Of a stretch of DNA of 45,977 nucleotides, positions 34,597 to 43,563 are shown one piece after another; the stretch's first letter is position 1, and every line of letters begins with the position of its first letter. The DNA is from Nitrospiraceae bacterium (GTDB lineage: Bacteria; Nitrospirota; Thermodesulfovibrionia; UBA6902): assembly GCA_003599025.1 (NCBI GenBank), contig QZIL01000070.1, positions 1-45,977 on the forward strand, written 5' to 3'. The notes beneath the pieces are model-generated. The model was not told where the DNA came from. It was given only the letters and a program-made list of their open reading frames with translations, and ran no database searches. Both the position numbers and the translations under genes were made by a program.

Positions 34597-35679
34597 ATGA
34601 ACCACAGAGGCACTGAGACACGGAGTAAGAAAAGACTGGAGTTAATTAGCAACTCTTATGATCACGCATTTTCAAAACTCTCCTTTTTTGTTTTATCTAT
34701 GTTGCTCCGTGCCTCCGTGGTGCATAAATATTTTGCTCCTGTATTAGGGTTAACGATCTGCGCGCTGTTACCTGTCACTGCCGTTACGGCAGGTGAAACG
34801 GACGGGCATCCTCCCGTTGCGGTAAAGGCCGGGATTGATAAACAATCCATAGGCATCGGCGATAAAATCAAATATACACTTGAGGTAAAGACAAAGGATG
34901 ATATCGAAGTAAAATTCCCCGACTTCGGAGAAAACCTGGCAGGCTTTGCTATCAGAGATTACGGGTCTTCTAAGGGCGGTTTTTTCAGCAGCAGGACCAT
35001 GACACAGTGGTATGTACTCGATATTTATGAGACCGGCAAATTCACAATTCCCGAAGCAGTAATTAAGTACAGGGGCCGTGACAAAGAACAATGGATAGAG
35101 ACCCTCTCTGCTCCGATTCCTGTAGAAGTCCGGAGTGTCCTGGAGGCAGACGCTGAAAAGGCTGATATACGTGACATCAGGGGACCGGAGAGCATTTATA
35201 ACCTGACATATATTTACATCGTCCTCGCCATTATTGGAGCCATAATTATAATCATCCTCATTTTGAGGTTCCTGAAAAAAAGAAAGAAGCCGCAGGAGAT
35301 AGTAACTCCTCTGAGGCCTGCACACGAAATCGCCTACGAAGCGCTCAGAGAGTTGATGGACAGAGACTACCTGAAGACAGGCAGGGTCAGGGAATATTAT
35401 TTTGAGCTCTCGGATATAGTACGCCATTATATAGAAGACCGGTTTCAATTAAAAGCCCCTGAAATGACCACTGAAGAATTCCTTGCGACCCTGAAATATA
35501 CCGGGGTCTTAAACAGTGAACAGAAAGGGGACATGAGGGACTTTCTTTCTCACTGCGATATGGTGAAGTTCGCGAAATATCTGCCTGAGGAAAAAGAGAT
35601 TGAGCGCAGTTATGATTCAGCAAAAAAGCTGATCGACAGAACAAAAGAGAGTGCGGTACAGGAGGAAGCCGTAAAATGA
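34597..35679 (+). CDS. BatD-like membrane protein; N-terminus derived from a dispersed repeat
   Basis: 360 aa from the first ATG. A signal-like segment (about 46-64, ending TAVTAG) precedes a beta-rich domain (about 70-185), one transmembrane helix (about 207-228) and a helical C-terminal domain (about 240-350). The same order occurs in BatD at 38569, so this is a short BatD-like paralogue. The first 35-45 codons (MNHRGTETRSKK... to LLRASVVHKY) lie in a palindromic repeat, and no Shine-Dalgarno precedes 34597. The ATG at 34699 or a nearby GTG (34717/34720) may be the real start, and the exact N-terminus is uncertain. It overlaps batA by four bases (ATGA). Confidence 0.8.
   Translation: MNHRGTETRSKKRLELISNSYDHAFSKLSFFVLSMLLRASVVHKYFAPVLGLTICALLPVTAVTAGETDGHPPVAVKAGIDKQSIGIGDKIKYTLEVKTKDDIEVKFPDFGENLAGFAIRDYGSSKGGFFSSRTMTQWYVLDIYETGKFTIPEAVIKYRGRDKEQWIETLSAPIPVEVRSVLEADAEKADIRDIRGPESIYNLTYIYIVLAIIGAIIIIILILRFLKKRKKPQEIVTPLRPAHEIAYEALRELMDRDYLKTGRVREYYFELSDIVRHYIEDRFQLKAPEMTTEEFLATLKYTGVLNSEQKGDMRDFLSHCDMVKFAKYLPEEKEIERSYDSAKKLIDRTKESAVQEEAVK
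34600..34725. repeat. CCACAGAGGCAC...GTGCCTCCGTGGTG dispersed repeat
   Basis: The left arm ACCACAGAGGCACTGAGACA (from 34600) continues to CGGAG. It pairs imperfectly with the right arm CTCCGTGCCTCCGTGGTGC (about 34706-34724). I recall this as a widespread dispersed motif giving NHRGTE-like peptides in many genomes. Confidence 0.65.
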
Positions 35680-36671
35680 TCTTCCAGGACCCATGGATTT
35701 TAATATTGATACCGGTGGCTGCTGCAGTACTTTTGTTCAGCATAAAGGGTGAACGTCAGCCTGCGCTCCGTTTCTCAACAGGCAGTCTGCTCAGCGGATT
35801 AAAACCAACGCTTAAGCTGAGGCTGTTAAGGGGAATAATATTTCTGAGAATACTGGCCGTTTTCTTAATAATCATCGCCATGGCCCGTCCGCAACTGATG
35901 CTTCAGGAGTCCCGTATAGAGACCGAGGGCATTGATATTGTGCTGGCTGTTGACACCTCTACCAGCATGCTTGCAGAAGATTTTGAACTCGGGGGGAAGC
36001 GCGGAAACAGGCTCGAGGTTGTCAGGGATGTAGTAAAAGATTTCATCTCCAATCGCAAAAGTGACAGGATGGGTATAGTCGCATTCGCTGCACATGCCTA
36101 TACAGTAGCTCCTCTGACCCTTGATTACGGATGGTTGATGCAGAACCTCGAGAGGGTAAAGATAGGCATGATCGAAGACGGCACCGCAATAGGCTCCGGA
36201 TTAAGTACAGCCCTCAACCGCCTGAAGGATTCCGAGGCAAAAGGAAAGGTAGTCATCCTTCTGACTGACGGCAGAAACAATGCAGGCAGGATATCACCGC
36301 TTACAGCTGCGGATGCTGCCAGAGCGCTGAACATCAAAGTATATACAATCGGCGCCGGCACAGACGGCCTGGCCCCTTACCCTGCAAAAGACTTCTTCGG
36401 CAATACTGTTTACAGGCAGGTAAAGATTGAAATAGATGAAGACACGCTTAAAAAAATAGCGCAAAAGACTAAGGCCCTTTATTATCGGGCCACAGACACA
36501 AAATCACTCAGAAATATTTACGATGAAATAGACAGGATCGAAAAGACGCCCATAGAAGAAAAGGGATATACGGAATACAAAGAGATGTTCCACCTCTTTC
36601 TGATACCGGCACTTGTGCTGTTATTGATTGAAGTGATATTGAGAAATACCTGGCTGAGGAGGATACCGTAA
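35676..36671 (+). CDS. batA: BatA-like von Willebrand factor A protein
   Basis: 331 aa. Two N-terminal membrane helices (about 7-23 and 54-70), a vWA domain with MIDAS D93-T-S-T-S97 and later LLTDGRNNAG, and a C-terminal membrane helix (about 305-325). Bat (Bacteroides aerotolerance) proteins are thought to form a membrane complex working with MoxR. The start ATG overlaps the upstream stop (ATGA) and batB follows directly. Confidence 0.92.
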   Translation: MIFQDPWILILIPVAAAVLLFSIKGERQPALRFSTGSLLSGLKPTLKLRLLRGIIFLRILAVFLIIIAMARPQLMLQESRIETEGIDIVLAVDTSTSMLAEDFELGGKRGNRLEVVRDVVKDFISNRKSDRMGIVAFAAHAYTVAPLTLDYGWLMQNLERVKIGMIEDGTAIGSGLSTALNRLKDSEAKGKVVILLTDGRNNAGRISPLTAADAARALNIKVYTIGAGTDGLAPYPAKDFFGNTVYRQVKIEIDEDTLKKIAQKTKALYYRATDTKSLRNIYDEIDRIEKTPIEEKGYTEYKEMFHLFLIPALVLLLIEVILRNTWLRRIP

Positions 36672-37670
36672 GTGACATTCGGAAACCTTCACGCACTGCA
36701 TTATCTGTGGCTGCTGCCTGTCCTGGTGCTCTTTTATCTCTGGGCATATAAAAAGAGGACCGGAGAGATGGAGGCATTTGCCTCGAGTGACCTTCTTGTT
36801 CATTTAACTCCATCCCTGGACAGGAAAAGGCAGAACATAAAGGCCCTGCTTGTCCTGCTCTCGGTATTTGCGGTAACCCTGTCCCTGATGAGGCCTCAAT
36901 GGGGCTTTGAGTGGAAGGAGGTCAAAAGGAGCGGACTTGACATCCTTATCGCCATTGATACGTCAAGGAGCATGCTCGCAGAGGATGTTAAACCTAACAG
37001 GCTGGAGCGTTCCAAGCTGGCGGTCAAGGATTTAATCCAGAAACTGCAGGGCGACAGGATCGGGCTTATCGCCTTTGCCGGTAGCGCCTTTCTACAATGT
37101 CCCCTCACAGTAGATTACAACGGCTTTATGCTCTCACTCGATGACTTGAACGTCAACACCCTTCCAAAAGGCGGGACCTATTTATCGAATGCTATTAAAA
37201 CAGCCCTCGAGAGCTATGAGGGCGGCAAGAAAAAATATATGGCACTCGTCATTATCACCGACGGGGAGGACCATGAGGGGAATGCCGCGGAATGGGCTGA
37301 AAAGGCAAAAGAACAGGGCATCAAAATATTCACCATAGGCATCGGGACCAGAGAGGGAGAGCTTATCCCTGTGACTGACGAAGCTGGCAACCGTATGTTT
37401 CTCAAAGACAGGAGCGGGAATGTTATAAAGACACGTCTGGATGAACAGAGCCTCCAGGACATCGCACTCACTACCGGAGGAAGTTACGTGAAGGCGACCG
37501 CTACGGAATTCGGACTCGACCTTATTTACGAAGAAAAATTATCAAAGATGGAGAAGCGGGAGGTTGAAAATAAAATGATCAGGAAATATTATGAGAGATA
37601 CCAGTTCCCTCTCGCAATCGCGCTTCTGCTTCTCTGTATTGAACCTTTTATCAGGGAGAGGAAAGACTAA
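36672..37670 (+). CDS. batB: BatB-like von Willebrand factor A protein
   Basis: 332 aa. The GTG start follows the batA stop without a gap (TAAGTG). Membrane helices at about 9-26 and 57-74, MIDAS D96-T-S-R-S100, IITDGEDHEG, and a C-terminal helix (about 310-325). It is homologous to BatA, so the pair arose by duplication and probably works together. Confidence 0.92.
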   Translation: MTFGNLHALHYLWLLPVLVLFYLWAYKKRTGEMEAFASSDLLVHLTPSLDRKRQNIKALLVLLSVFAVTLSLMRPQWGFEWKEVKRSGLDILIAIDTSRSMLAEDVKPNRLERSKLAVKDLIQKLQGDRIGLIAFAGSAFLQCPLTVDYNGFMLSLDDLNVNTLPKGGTYLSNAIKTALESYEGGKKKYMALVIITDGEDHEGNAAEWAEKAKEQGIKIFTIGIGTREGELIPVTDEAGNRMFLKDRSGNVIKTRLDEQSLQDIALTTGGSYVKATATEFGLDLIYEEKLSKMEKREVENKMIRKYYERYQFPLAIALLLLCIEPFIRERKD

Positions 37671-37715
37671 GAAGAGTAGTCAGCAGTAAGCAGTCAGGGA
37701 ACAGAAAAAGGGACC

Positions 37716-38564
37716 ATGAAAAACGTATTGATCATCATATTATCTGCTTATAGCTTGCTATTTACAGCTAACAACTCTTTTGCATCTTCCACGGGTGACA
37801 TCAGGGAAGGGAACAAATTATATAAGCAGGAAAAATACAGTGAGGCAGCTGACAGATACAGGCAGGCGGTAAAGCAGTCGCCTGATTCTGATATCGCCCA
37901 TTTCAACCTCGGAGATGCCCTGTATAAGAAAGGGCAGTACAAAGAGGCGATTGATGCCTTTACAAAGGCACTGAGCACTGACAACAAAAACCTTGAGGCA
38001 AAGGCGATCTATAACCTCGCAAACAGCAAATTCAAGCTCGGCAGCCAGTCAGCGGATTCAGACATAAATTCTGCGATCAGCATGTACCGTGAGGCCCTCG
38101 ATTATTACAAACGGGCCATTGATATGAAGGCTGGGGACAAGGACGCAAAATACAATCACGAGCTGGTTGAAAAGAAGTTAAAGGTCCTTATGGACCGGGC
38201 AAAGAACCAGCAGAAGGACCAGAACAGTAACAAAGATAACGATCAGGACAAAAAAGACAAACAGGACAGCAGCAAGTCACAGGACAAATCAGGGCAGCAA
38301 AATGAAGATAAGAAGCAGCAGTCCGGACAGCAGGATAAGCAGGACACCGGCAGTGGCAAGGAGGCCGGCCCCAAAAAGGACAAGGGTCAATCAGCAGGTA
38401 AAGATGAAACTAAAGGCACACGTCCTTCCGGTGCCGGCAAAGATAAAGAAGGGATGACACCTGAGGAGGCCAGGATGCTCCTTGATGCCTACGGCCAGGA
38501 GGGGACTATAGATGACAAACATGAAAGCAGCGGGCCTGCCAGTGGAGTACTGAAGGATTGGTAA
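37716..38564 (+). CDS. batC: BatC-like TPR protein with a charged low-complexity tail
   Basis: 282 aa. Signal peptide (about 1-23), two to three TPR repeats (about 28-150; ALYKKGQYKEAIDAFTKAL is typical), then a K/D/Q/S-rich disordered stretch (about 165-250). The C-terminal segment GMTPEEARMLLDAYGQEG is conserved in BatC-like proteins. The TPRs would serve as a periplasmic scaffold for the Bat complex. A CAGCAGTAAGCAGTCAG word, a common dispersed motif, lies in the leader. Confidence 0.88.
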   Translation: MKNVLIIILSAYSLLFTANNSFASSTGDIREGNKLYKQEKYSEAADRYRQAVKQSPDSDIAHFNLGDALYKKGQYKEAIDAFTKALSTDNKNLEAKAIYNLANSKFKLGSQSADSDINSAISMYREALDYYKRAIDMKAGDKDAKYNHELVEKKLKVLMDRAKNQQKDQNSNKDNDQDKKDKQDSSKSQDKSGQQNEDKKQQSGQQDKQDTGSGKEAGPKKDKGQSAGKDETKGTRPSGAGKDKEGMTPEEARMLLDAYGQEGTIDDKHESSGPASGVLKDW

Positions 38565-38568
38565 TTTA

Positions 38569-40395
38569 ATGGGTCATAGAAAAAGATATACATCGGCAGT
38601 TATCAGTTTATTTTTTATCACGGTCCTCCTGATACCACCATTCGTTTATGCCGGAGAGGTCCGTTTCCAGGCCTCCCTGGACAGGGACGGGGTATACCTC
38701 GGGCAGAGTGCCCAGCTTGAGCTCCAGTTCCAGGGTTCCACAGACATTCCTGCGCCGGATGTTCCTGCCATAGACGGTCTTCAGTTCCGCTATATCGGCC
38801 CGTCAACCATGATGTCAATAGTCAACGGCAGGATGTCATCTTCAGTAACCCATATGTACAGTCTTGTGCCTTTAAAAACAGGTAAATTCCAGATAGGCCC
38901 TATATCCTTTCAGCACGAAGGCAATACATACACCTCAAATGTCCTTACAATCGAAGTCCTTGACAGCACCCGGGACCAGGGAGGCCGCACAGAGCAGCAG
39001 AAGAAACCGGCAGTCAGCCTTGATGACAGGGTCTTTGTAAAAATGCATGCCGGAAAAAGGATCGCCTACGCTAATGAAATAATCCCCCTGACCATCAAGT
39101 TGTACGTCAGAGGAATTGGTGTGCGGGACATCCAGTATCCTGAATATAATCGTGATGGGTTTTCCGGCGGCCAGTTTGACAAACCAGGTCAATACCAGGA
39201 AACAGTTAAAGGAATTGTCTATGATGTTGTGGAGTTTAAAACAACCATTTTCGCCACTAATGACGGGACATATAAACTGGGCCCGGCCCGGATCAAGGCC
39301 AACATAGTTACGCGGACAGGGAGAAACCGCCACTCTTCTTTTGATAAATTCTTTGGCCGGGACCCGTTTGATGATTTTTTCGGTCAATATGAGACACATC
39401 CGGTAGAGCTGAAGTCTGAGCCCCTGTCCCTGAAGGTCCTGCCCCTTCCGGAGACAGGGAAGCCGAGTGACTTTAAGGGGGCCCTCGGAAGCTTCAAGTT
39501 CAATCTTGAAGTCTCCCCAACTGAGGTAAAGGCCGGAGACCCTGTTACATTAAAGATGATCATTTCAGGAAGCGGCAACTTTGATTCAGTTGCCAGTCCG
39601 GCACTAAAACAGCATGATGGATTTAAGTCTTATGAGCCGCAGGGAAAACAGGAGGGGGACAGAAAGATATTTGAGCAGGTGCTGATACCTACAACTGACA
39701 CAATCAATGAGGTCCCTGCGGTTTCCTTCAGTTTTTTCAACACTGACAGGGGAGAATTTCAGACAATTACAAAGACCGGCATACCTCTGAAAGTCCTTAA
39801 ATCCGACAGGATGGAAGAGGTAACAATTCTGGATGCGAAGGAAAACTCCGGGGCCCCGGCTGTCAGGGAGAGGCTTGGCAGGGACATTATCTATATAAAA
39901 GAATCCCCCGGCGTACTAAAGCAAAAAGGGGGTTACCTTTCTAAAGATCCCCTGTTCCTTTTCCTCCAGGCACTGCCTCTCCTGGCGTTTATCGGAGCAT
40001 GGATAATGCAGAGACGCAAAGAGAGGCTGAGCACGGATGTTGGCTATGCCAGACGGCTCTCGGCCCCGCGCAAGGCCAGAAAAGGCATTCGCGAAGCAGA
40101 GGATTTCCTTGCAAAAAATATGTCCATGGAGTTTTATGATGCTGTCTTCAGGACCCTCAGGGATTATATTGGTGACCGCTTCCACGTTCCTTCAGGAGGC
40201 CTGACCTCTGATTCAGCCGCTGAAGTGCTCAAGGACAGGGGCCTGCAACAGGACATGTTATCAAGACTGATAAATATCTTCAGGGAATGCGATATGGCAA
40301 GATACGCCCCCTCTGAACCCGGCACAGACAAAATGCATGGGACCCTGAAGCAATTAAAAGAGACCATCGATTATCTTGAGAGGCATAAGGCATGA
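38569..40395 (+). CDS. batD: BatD (oxygen-tolerance family) protein
   Basis: 608 aa. Signal peptide (about 1-28), several beta-sandwich repeats in the periplasmic part (beginning VRFQASLDRDGVYLGQSAQLELQF), one transmembrane helix (about 470-486) and a helical C-terminal domain. It is the largest protein of the Bat set. It follows batC after 4 bases and overlaps batE by four (ATGA). Confidence 0.92.
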   Translation: MGHRKRYTSAVISLFFITVLLIPPFVYAGEVRFQASLDRDGVYLGQSAQLELQFQGSTDIPAPDVPAIDGLQFRYIGPSTMMSIVNGRMSSSVTHMYSLVPLKTGKFQIGPISFQHEGNTYTSNVLTIEVLDSTRDQGGRTEQQKKPAVSLDDRVFVKMHAGKRIAYANEIIPLTIKLYVRGIGVRDIQYPEYNRDGFSGGQFDKPGQYQETVKGIVYDVVEFKTTIFATNDGTYKLGPARIKANIVTRTGRNRHSSFDKFFGRDPFDDFFGQYETHPVELKSEPLSLKVLPLPETGKPSDFKGALGSFKFNLEVSPTEVKAGDPVTLKMIISGSGNFDSVASPALKQHDGFKSYEPQGKQEGDRKIFEQVLIPTTDTINEVPAVSFSFFNTDRGEFQTITKTGIPLKVLKSDRMEEVTILDAKENSGAPAVRERLGRDIIYIKESPGVLKQKGGYLSKDPLFLFLQALPLLAFIGAWIMQRRKERLSTDVGYARRLSAPRKARKGIREAEDFLAKNMSMEFYDAVFRTLRDYIGDRFHVPSGGLTSDSAAEVLKDRGLQQDMLSRLINIFRECDMARYAPSEPGTDKMHGTLKQLKETIDYLERHKA

Positions 40396-41246
40396 AGGGT
40401 TTCTTATACAGGTCATTCCGGCCCCGACTTTTTCGGGATCCCGATATATCGGGGCTTGTCCGGAATCTTACTCGGAATGATTCCCGGCGCGCGTTGCTTG
40501 CGGGAATGACAATCTGTGTTGCTTTACTGATGACTTCACTAATTTCACAGGCATCATATGCCCAGCGAAATCTGGAGGCCGCGTTCTACAAAGGCAACAC
40601 GCTGTATGAAGAAGGCAAGTATGACCTTGCTATTAAAGAGTATTCGCTATTGCTTGAGCAGGGACTTGAAAGCGGAAACCTGTATTTCAACCTCGGAAAC
40701 AGTTATTTCAAAAAAGGCGATCTGGGCAAGGCAATATTGTATTACGAGAGGGCGAAGAGGCTTATGCCGAGAGATGGCGATTTGAAGGCCAATTATAAAT
40801 TTGCATTCTCAAAAATAGCGTTCAATGTCCCTGAAGAACCGTCATGGCCGGTAAGTGTGCTGGACAGATTTGATATGTTTACCATAAACGAGCTTGCCAT
40901 TATCCTTTCCTTTATATTTACGGCAGCTTTCATTTTTCTGACAGCGGGTCTTTTTATGAATAAAATAAAGCGGTATACTTATATTGTCCTGCCTGTATTA
41001 ATAATTATTTTTTTAACTTTTTCTTTTTCATTATACAAACGGATATCAGCACTGGACAGGGAAGTTGTAATAACAACAGAGAATTCCGAGGCGAAATACG
41101 AACCGGTGGACAATGCCACAACGCATTTCTCGCTTTATGAGGGAATGAAAGTATATGTGCTTGAATTAAAGAAAGAGTGGTCGAAGATCAGACGCCCTGA
41201 CGGCAAGATCGGATGGATCAGGACCCGGGATATGGAGAAGATATAA
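40392..41246 (+). CDS. batE: BatE-like TPR and SH3 protein; repeat inserted before the signal peptide
   Basis: 284 aa. TPR repeats (about 58-125: NLEAAFYKGNTLYEEGKYDLAIKEY), two membrane helices (about 155-175 and 185-205) and a C-terminal bacterial SH3 domain (about 215-284; VDNATTHFSLYEGMKVYVLE... WSKIRRPDGKIGWI). The hydrophobic signal core (ICVALLMTSLISQASYA) is preceded by about 33 residues encoded by the palindromic repeat at 40412-40510, giving an abnormally long basic N-region. The start is well placed by its ATGA overlap with batD. It is the last gene of the operon. Confidence 0.9.
   Translation: MKGFLYRSFRPRLFRDPDISGLVRNLTRNDSRRALLAGMTICVALLMTSLISQASYAQRNLEAAFYKGNTLYEEGKYDLAIKEYSLLLEQGLESGNLYFNLGNSYFKKGDLGKAILYYERAKRLMPRDGDLKANYKFAFSKIAFNVPEEPSWPVSVLDRFDMFTINELAIILSFIFTAAFIFLTAGLFMNKIKRYTYIVLPVLIIIFLTFSFSLYKRISALDREVVITTENSEAKYEPVDNATTHFSLYEGMKVYVLELKKEWSKIRRPDGKIGWIRTRDMEKI
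40412..40510. repeat. Composite palindromic repeat inserted in batE (99 bp)
   Basis: GTCATTCCGGCC at 40412 to GCTTGCGGGAATGAC at 40510. It is 99 bp (33 codons), in frame and with no stop. The second half closely matches the intergenic copy at 26003-26068. Confidence 0.9.
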
Positions 41247-41252
41247 ACGGCG

Positions 41253-42299
41253 TCACTTCGGGATTGTAAAGATAAAATTGGGATGGTCGTCCCATGTGTT
41301 CTCGTACCACATGTTCCCGCCATGCTTCTGAATCAGGTTCCGGCAGATTGCAAGTCCAAGCCCTGTACTGTCGCTGCTCTCAAATTTTTCAAAGATTGTG
41401 GTCCATTTGTCAGGGTGCACTGGTGGGCCGCTGTTATAAACATTCAGCTGATAGTGGTCCCCCTTGTCTTCAAAGCCGAAGGCGATCTGCCCTGAAGCAG
41501 CGTACTTGATGGCATTGCGGATAAGGTTTCTGTAGACGATCCTGATCCATTTCGCATTTGCCTGTATTATTACCTTGTTACCAGGTATTGCCCCGAGGCG
41601 GTTATCTATCCTGATATTGTTCTCTTCTATCTCCGAGAGGAATTCCTCGAGGATGGGGTCTATAATGTCCTGCCTGAGGTCCAGAAATTCCTTGTCCGGC
41701 GTCTTTACGTTCATCAGTGAAGACTTGCAGAGATATTCACCCATTAATTTTTCAAGCCGGCCAAGCCGGCCGGAGATATCCAGGAGTGTTACTTTTACGC
41801 TTTCATCAATAGATCCAAACGCCCCCCGGATCAGAAGTTTTATCATGCTTCCTATAGAAATCAGCGGGCCCCTCATATCATGTGTGGCAATGCTGAGCAT
41901 ATCAAGTATGTGCTTTTCCCTCTCGGCCCTTTCGGTCATTTCCCTGCATACACCAATTATACCGACGATCTCTCCTGCTGCGTTTTTCCATGGCACCTTG
42001 GTGACAGAAAGCCACATGTCCGATCCCCTTGGACATTTTCTCTTCTCTAATTTGTCTACAAGCGCTTCACCTGTCTGGATAACCTTTTTGTCCTCAAGAA
42101 ACAGTTTGTCAGCAAGCTCAACCGGCATAAAGTCAAAATCTGTTTTGTCCACCATGTCAAACGCCGTACTGTTTAACTGGGTTGCGTATGAATTGCTGAC
42201 AGCTACATATCTGCAGTTCACATCCTTGAAATACATAAAGTCAGGGGTGCATTGCAGGAGCGACTGTATCAATACATTTTCATTGATGATCTTTTCCAT
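41253..42299 (-). CDS. PAS-domain sensor histidine kinase
   Basis: 348 aa. PAS domain (about 8-122) without membrane helices, then a dimerisation helix with the phospho-acceptor H140 in SIATHDMRGPL, and an HATPase domain with N box NLIRNAIKYA, VYNSGPPV and STGLGLAICRNLI. It is a cytoplasmic sensor kinase. No response regulator is adjacent, so it is an orphan here. It converges on batE with a 6-bp gap. No strong ribosome site was seen. Confidence 0.92.
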   Translation of the reverse strand: MEKIINENVLIQSLLQCTPDFMYFKDVNCRYVAVSNSYATQLNSTAFDMVDKTDFDFMPVELADKLFLEDKKVIQTGEALVDKLEKRKCPRGSDMWLSVTKVPWKNAAGEIVGIIGVCREMTERAEREKHILDMLSIATHDMRGPLISIGSMIKLLIRGAFGSIDESVKVTLLDISGRLGRLEKLMGEYLCKSSLMNVKTPDKEFLDLRQDIIDPILEEFLSEIEENNIRIDNRLGAIPGNKVIIQANAKWIRIVYRNLIRNAIKYAASGQIAFGFEDKGDHYQLNVYNSGPPVHPDKWTTIFEKFESSDSTGLGLAICRNLIQKHGGNMWYENTWDDHPNFIFTIPK

Positions 42300-42412
42300 G
42301 AATAATTTGGTTGAATCCCCTATTAAGTACTGTCTTCCATAAACAGAGTTCTCAAAGTATTACTCGGCTTTTTTTTATTAATCATTAATGCTGTCCCTGA
42401 TACGGCACTTCT

Positions 42413-42868
42413 TTAATTCCGGGCATAGAGTTTGATAAATATCCTGAAATAACGAATGCTTGAAAGGACCATCGCCCCGCCGAAACCGATATATATTACA
42501 GCAAGATACTGCCTGGGAAGGGCAGAATGTCTCAGGACGGTCCCCATGCCGATCATGATTATTATAATTAAATAACTCTTCCAGGGCTGAAACCCGAATA
42601 TACATACTTTGCCTTCCATGGCAGTAATACGATCTATATTACGGTCAACGAGCTTGAGAAACCCGAAGTGATGGATCATGAGCGCCAGCATTGTACCCCC
42701 GGCACCGTACCAGATAACCGGGCGTGCAGTTGCCTGAAGCAGCCATCCGACTGCAAGATTGAGGAGCATTATGCCTACACTGATCCACATGATCCCGGAA
42801 AGGACCACAAGAAGCCTTTTGTCAACCGCCGGGTCAAATTTCCTGAGCTTATCATGCATGGAAGTCAT
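42413..42868 (-). CDS. Small integral membrane protein of unknown function
   Basis: 151 aa with four likely membrane helices (about 18-42, 47-70, 93-112, 120-138) and a short cytoplasmic N-terminus. I recognise no named family. Its ATG overlaps the end of the dgk/PAP2 gene by four bases, so it is probably translated with it and may belong to the same envelope-lipid function. The function is not inferred further. Confidence 0.7.
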   Translation of the reverse strand: MTSMHDKLRKFDPAVDKRLLVVLSGIMWISVGIMLLNLAVGWLLQATARPVIWYGAGGTMLALMIHHFGFLKLVDRNIDRITAMEGKVCIFGFQPWKSYLIIIIMIGMGTVLRHSALPRQYLAVIYIGFGGAMVLSSIRYFRIFIKLYARN

Positions 42869-43563
42869 ACAAATATTTTAAACAGCAGAAAGGTCACGGC
42901 AATTCCGAGCAGCGCCCCTAAAATGACCTCAAGCGGTCTGTGTATGCCGACAGATACACGGCTCTGGGCTATGAGGACCGCCATTATGAAGACCAGCAGA
43001 GAAGGGATAAAGCTCCCGGTCGTCATGGTAACGGATATCCATATGGAAAAAGCGACTGCAGCATGACCGCTCGGCATACCACCCCTCAGTGGTTCTCCCT
43101 TGCCAAAAAAGGCCTTCGCAATTACCACCAGAATGAGCACTGCCAGCAATGCAACGACAGCCACGTCAGTTCCTGTATGTTTTGCAACAGACAGACCGCT
43201 GTCAAAGTATTTTCTGACCGGCTCAAACAGAATAATATATCCGACCAGGGCAGCGCCAAGGGCAGTTATAAGCACAGCTCCGGCAGCAGTATCTTTGATA
43301 ATTTTTGCCCTCTGGTCATATTCCTTGAACAGGATGTCAGTAATTATCTCAACCGCTGTATTGAGCATCTCAACTGAAATAACTAAAACCGCCAGAGTAA
43401 TCAGGACAACAAAGTCTGTACCGCCAACCCCAAGCACAAAGCTGACAATCAATAAAACCATTGCTGCGTAAAGGTGATAGCGCATGTGCCGCTGGGTCCT
43501 GGCGGCATGAAGGATCCCTTCGATAGCGTGATTAGCGCTTACGATCCATTTTCTTAACGGCAT
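42865..43563 (-). CDS. Fusion of a DgkA/undecaprenol-kinase domain with a PAP2 phosphatase domain
   Basis: 232 aa. Residues 1-112 are a DagK/UndPK-type integral membrane kinase (E65-M-L-N-T-A-V-E72; AKIIKDTAAGAVL around 87-97). Residues 125-232 are a PAP2-type phosphatase with P164-S-G-H167 and a downstream SR...GIHRPLEV (201-212). The first PAP2 signature (KxxxxxxRP) is weak (K155...R160). The two domains have opposite activities on isoprenoid or glycerolipid phosphates. The start overlaps ybeY by 32 bases. A dgk gene is normal at this place; the PAP2 fusion is the variation. Confidence 0.88.
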   Translation of the reverse strand: MPLRKWIVSANHAIEGILHAARTQRHMRYHLYAAMVLLIVSFVLGVGGTDFVVLITLAVLVISVEMLNTAVEIITDILFKEYDQRAKIIKDTAAGAVLITALGAALVGYIILFEPVRKYFDSGLSVAKHTGTDVAVVALLAVLILVVIAKAFFGKGEPLRGGMPSGHAAVAFSIWISVTMTTGSFIPSLLVFIMAVLIAQSRVSVGIHRPLEVILGALLGIAVTFLLFKIFV

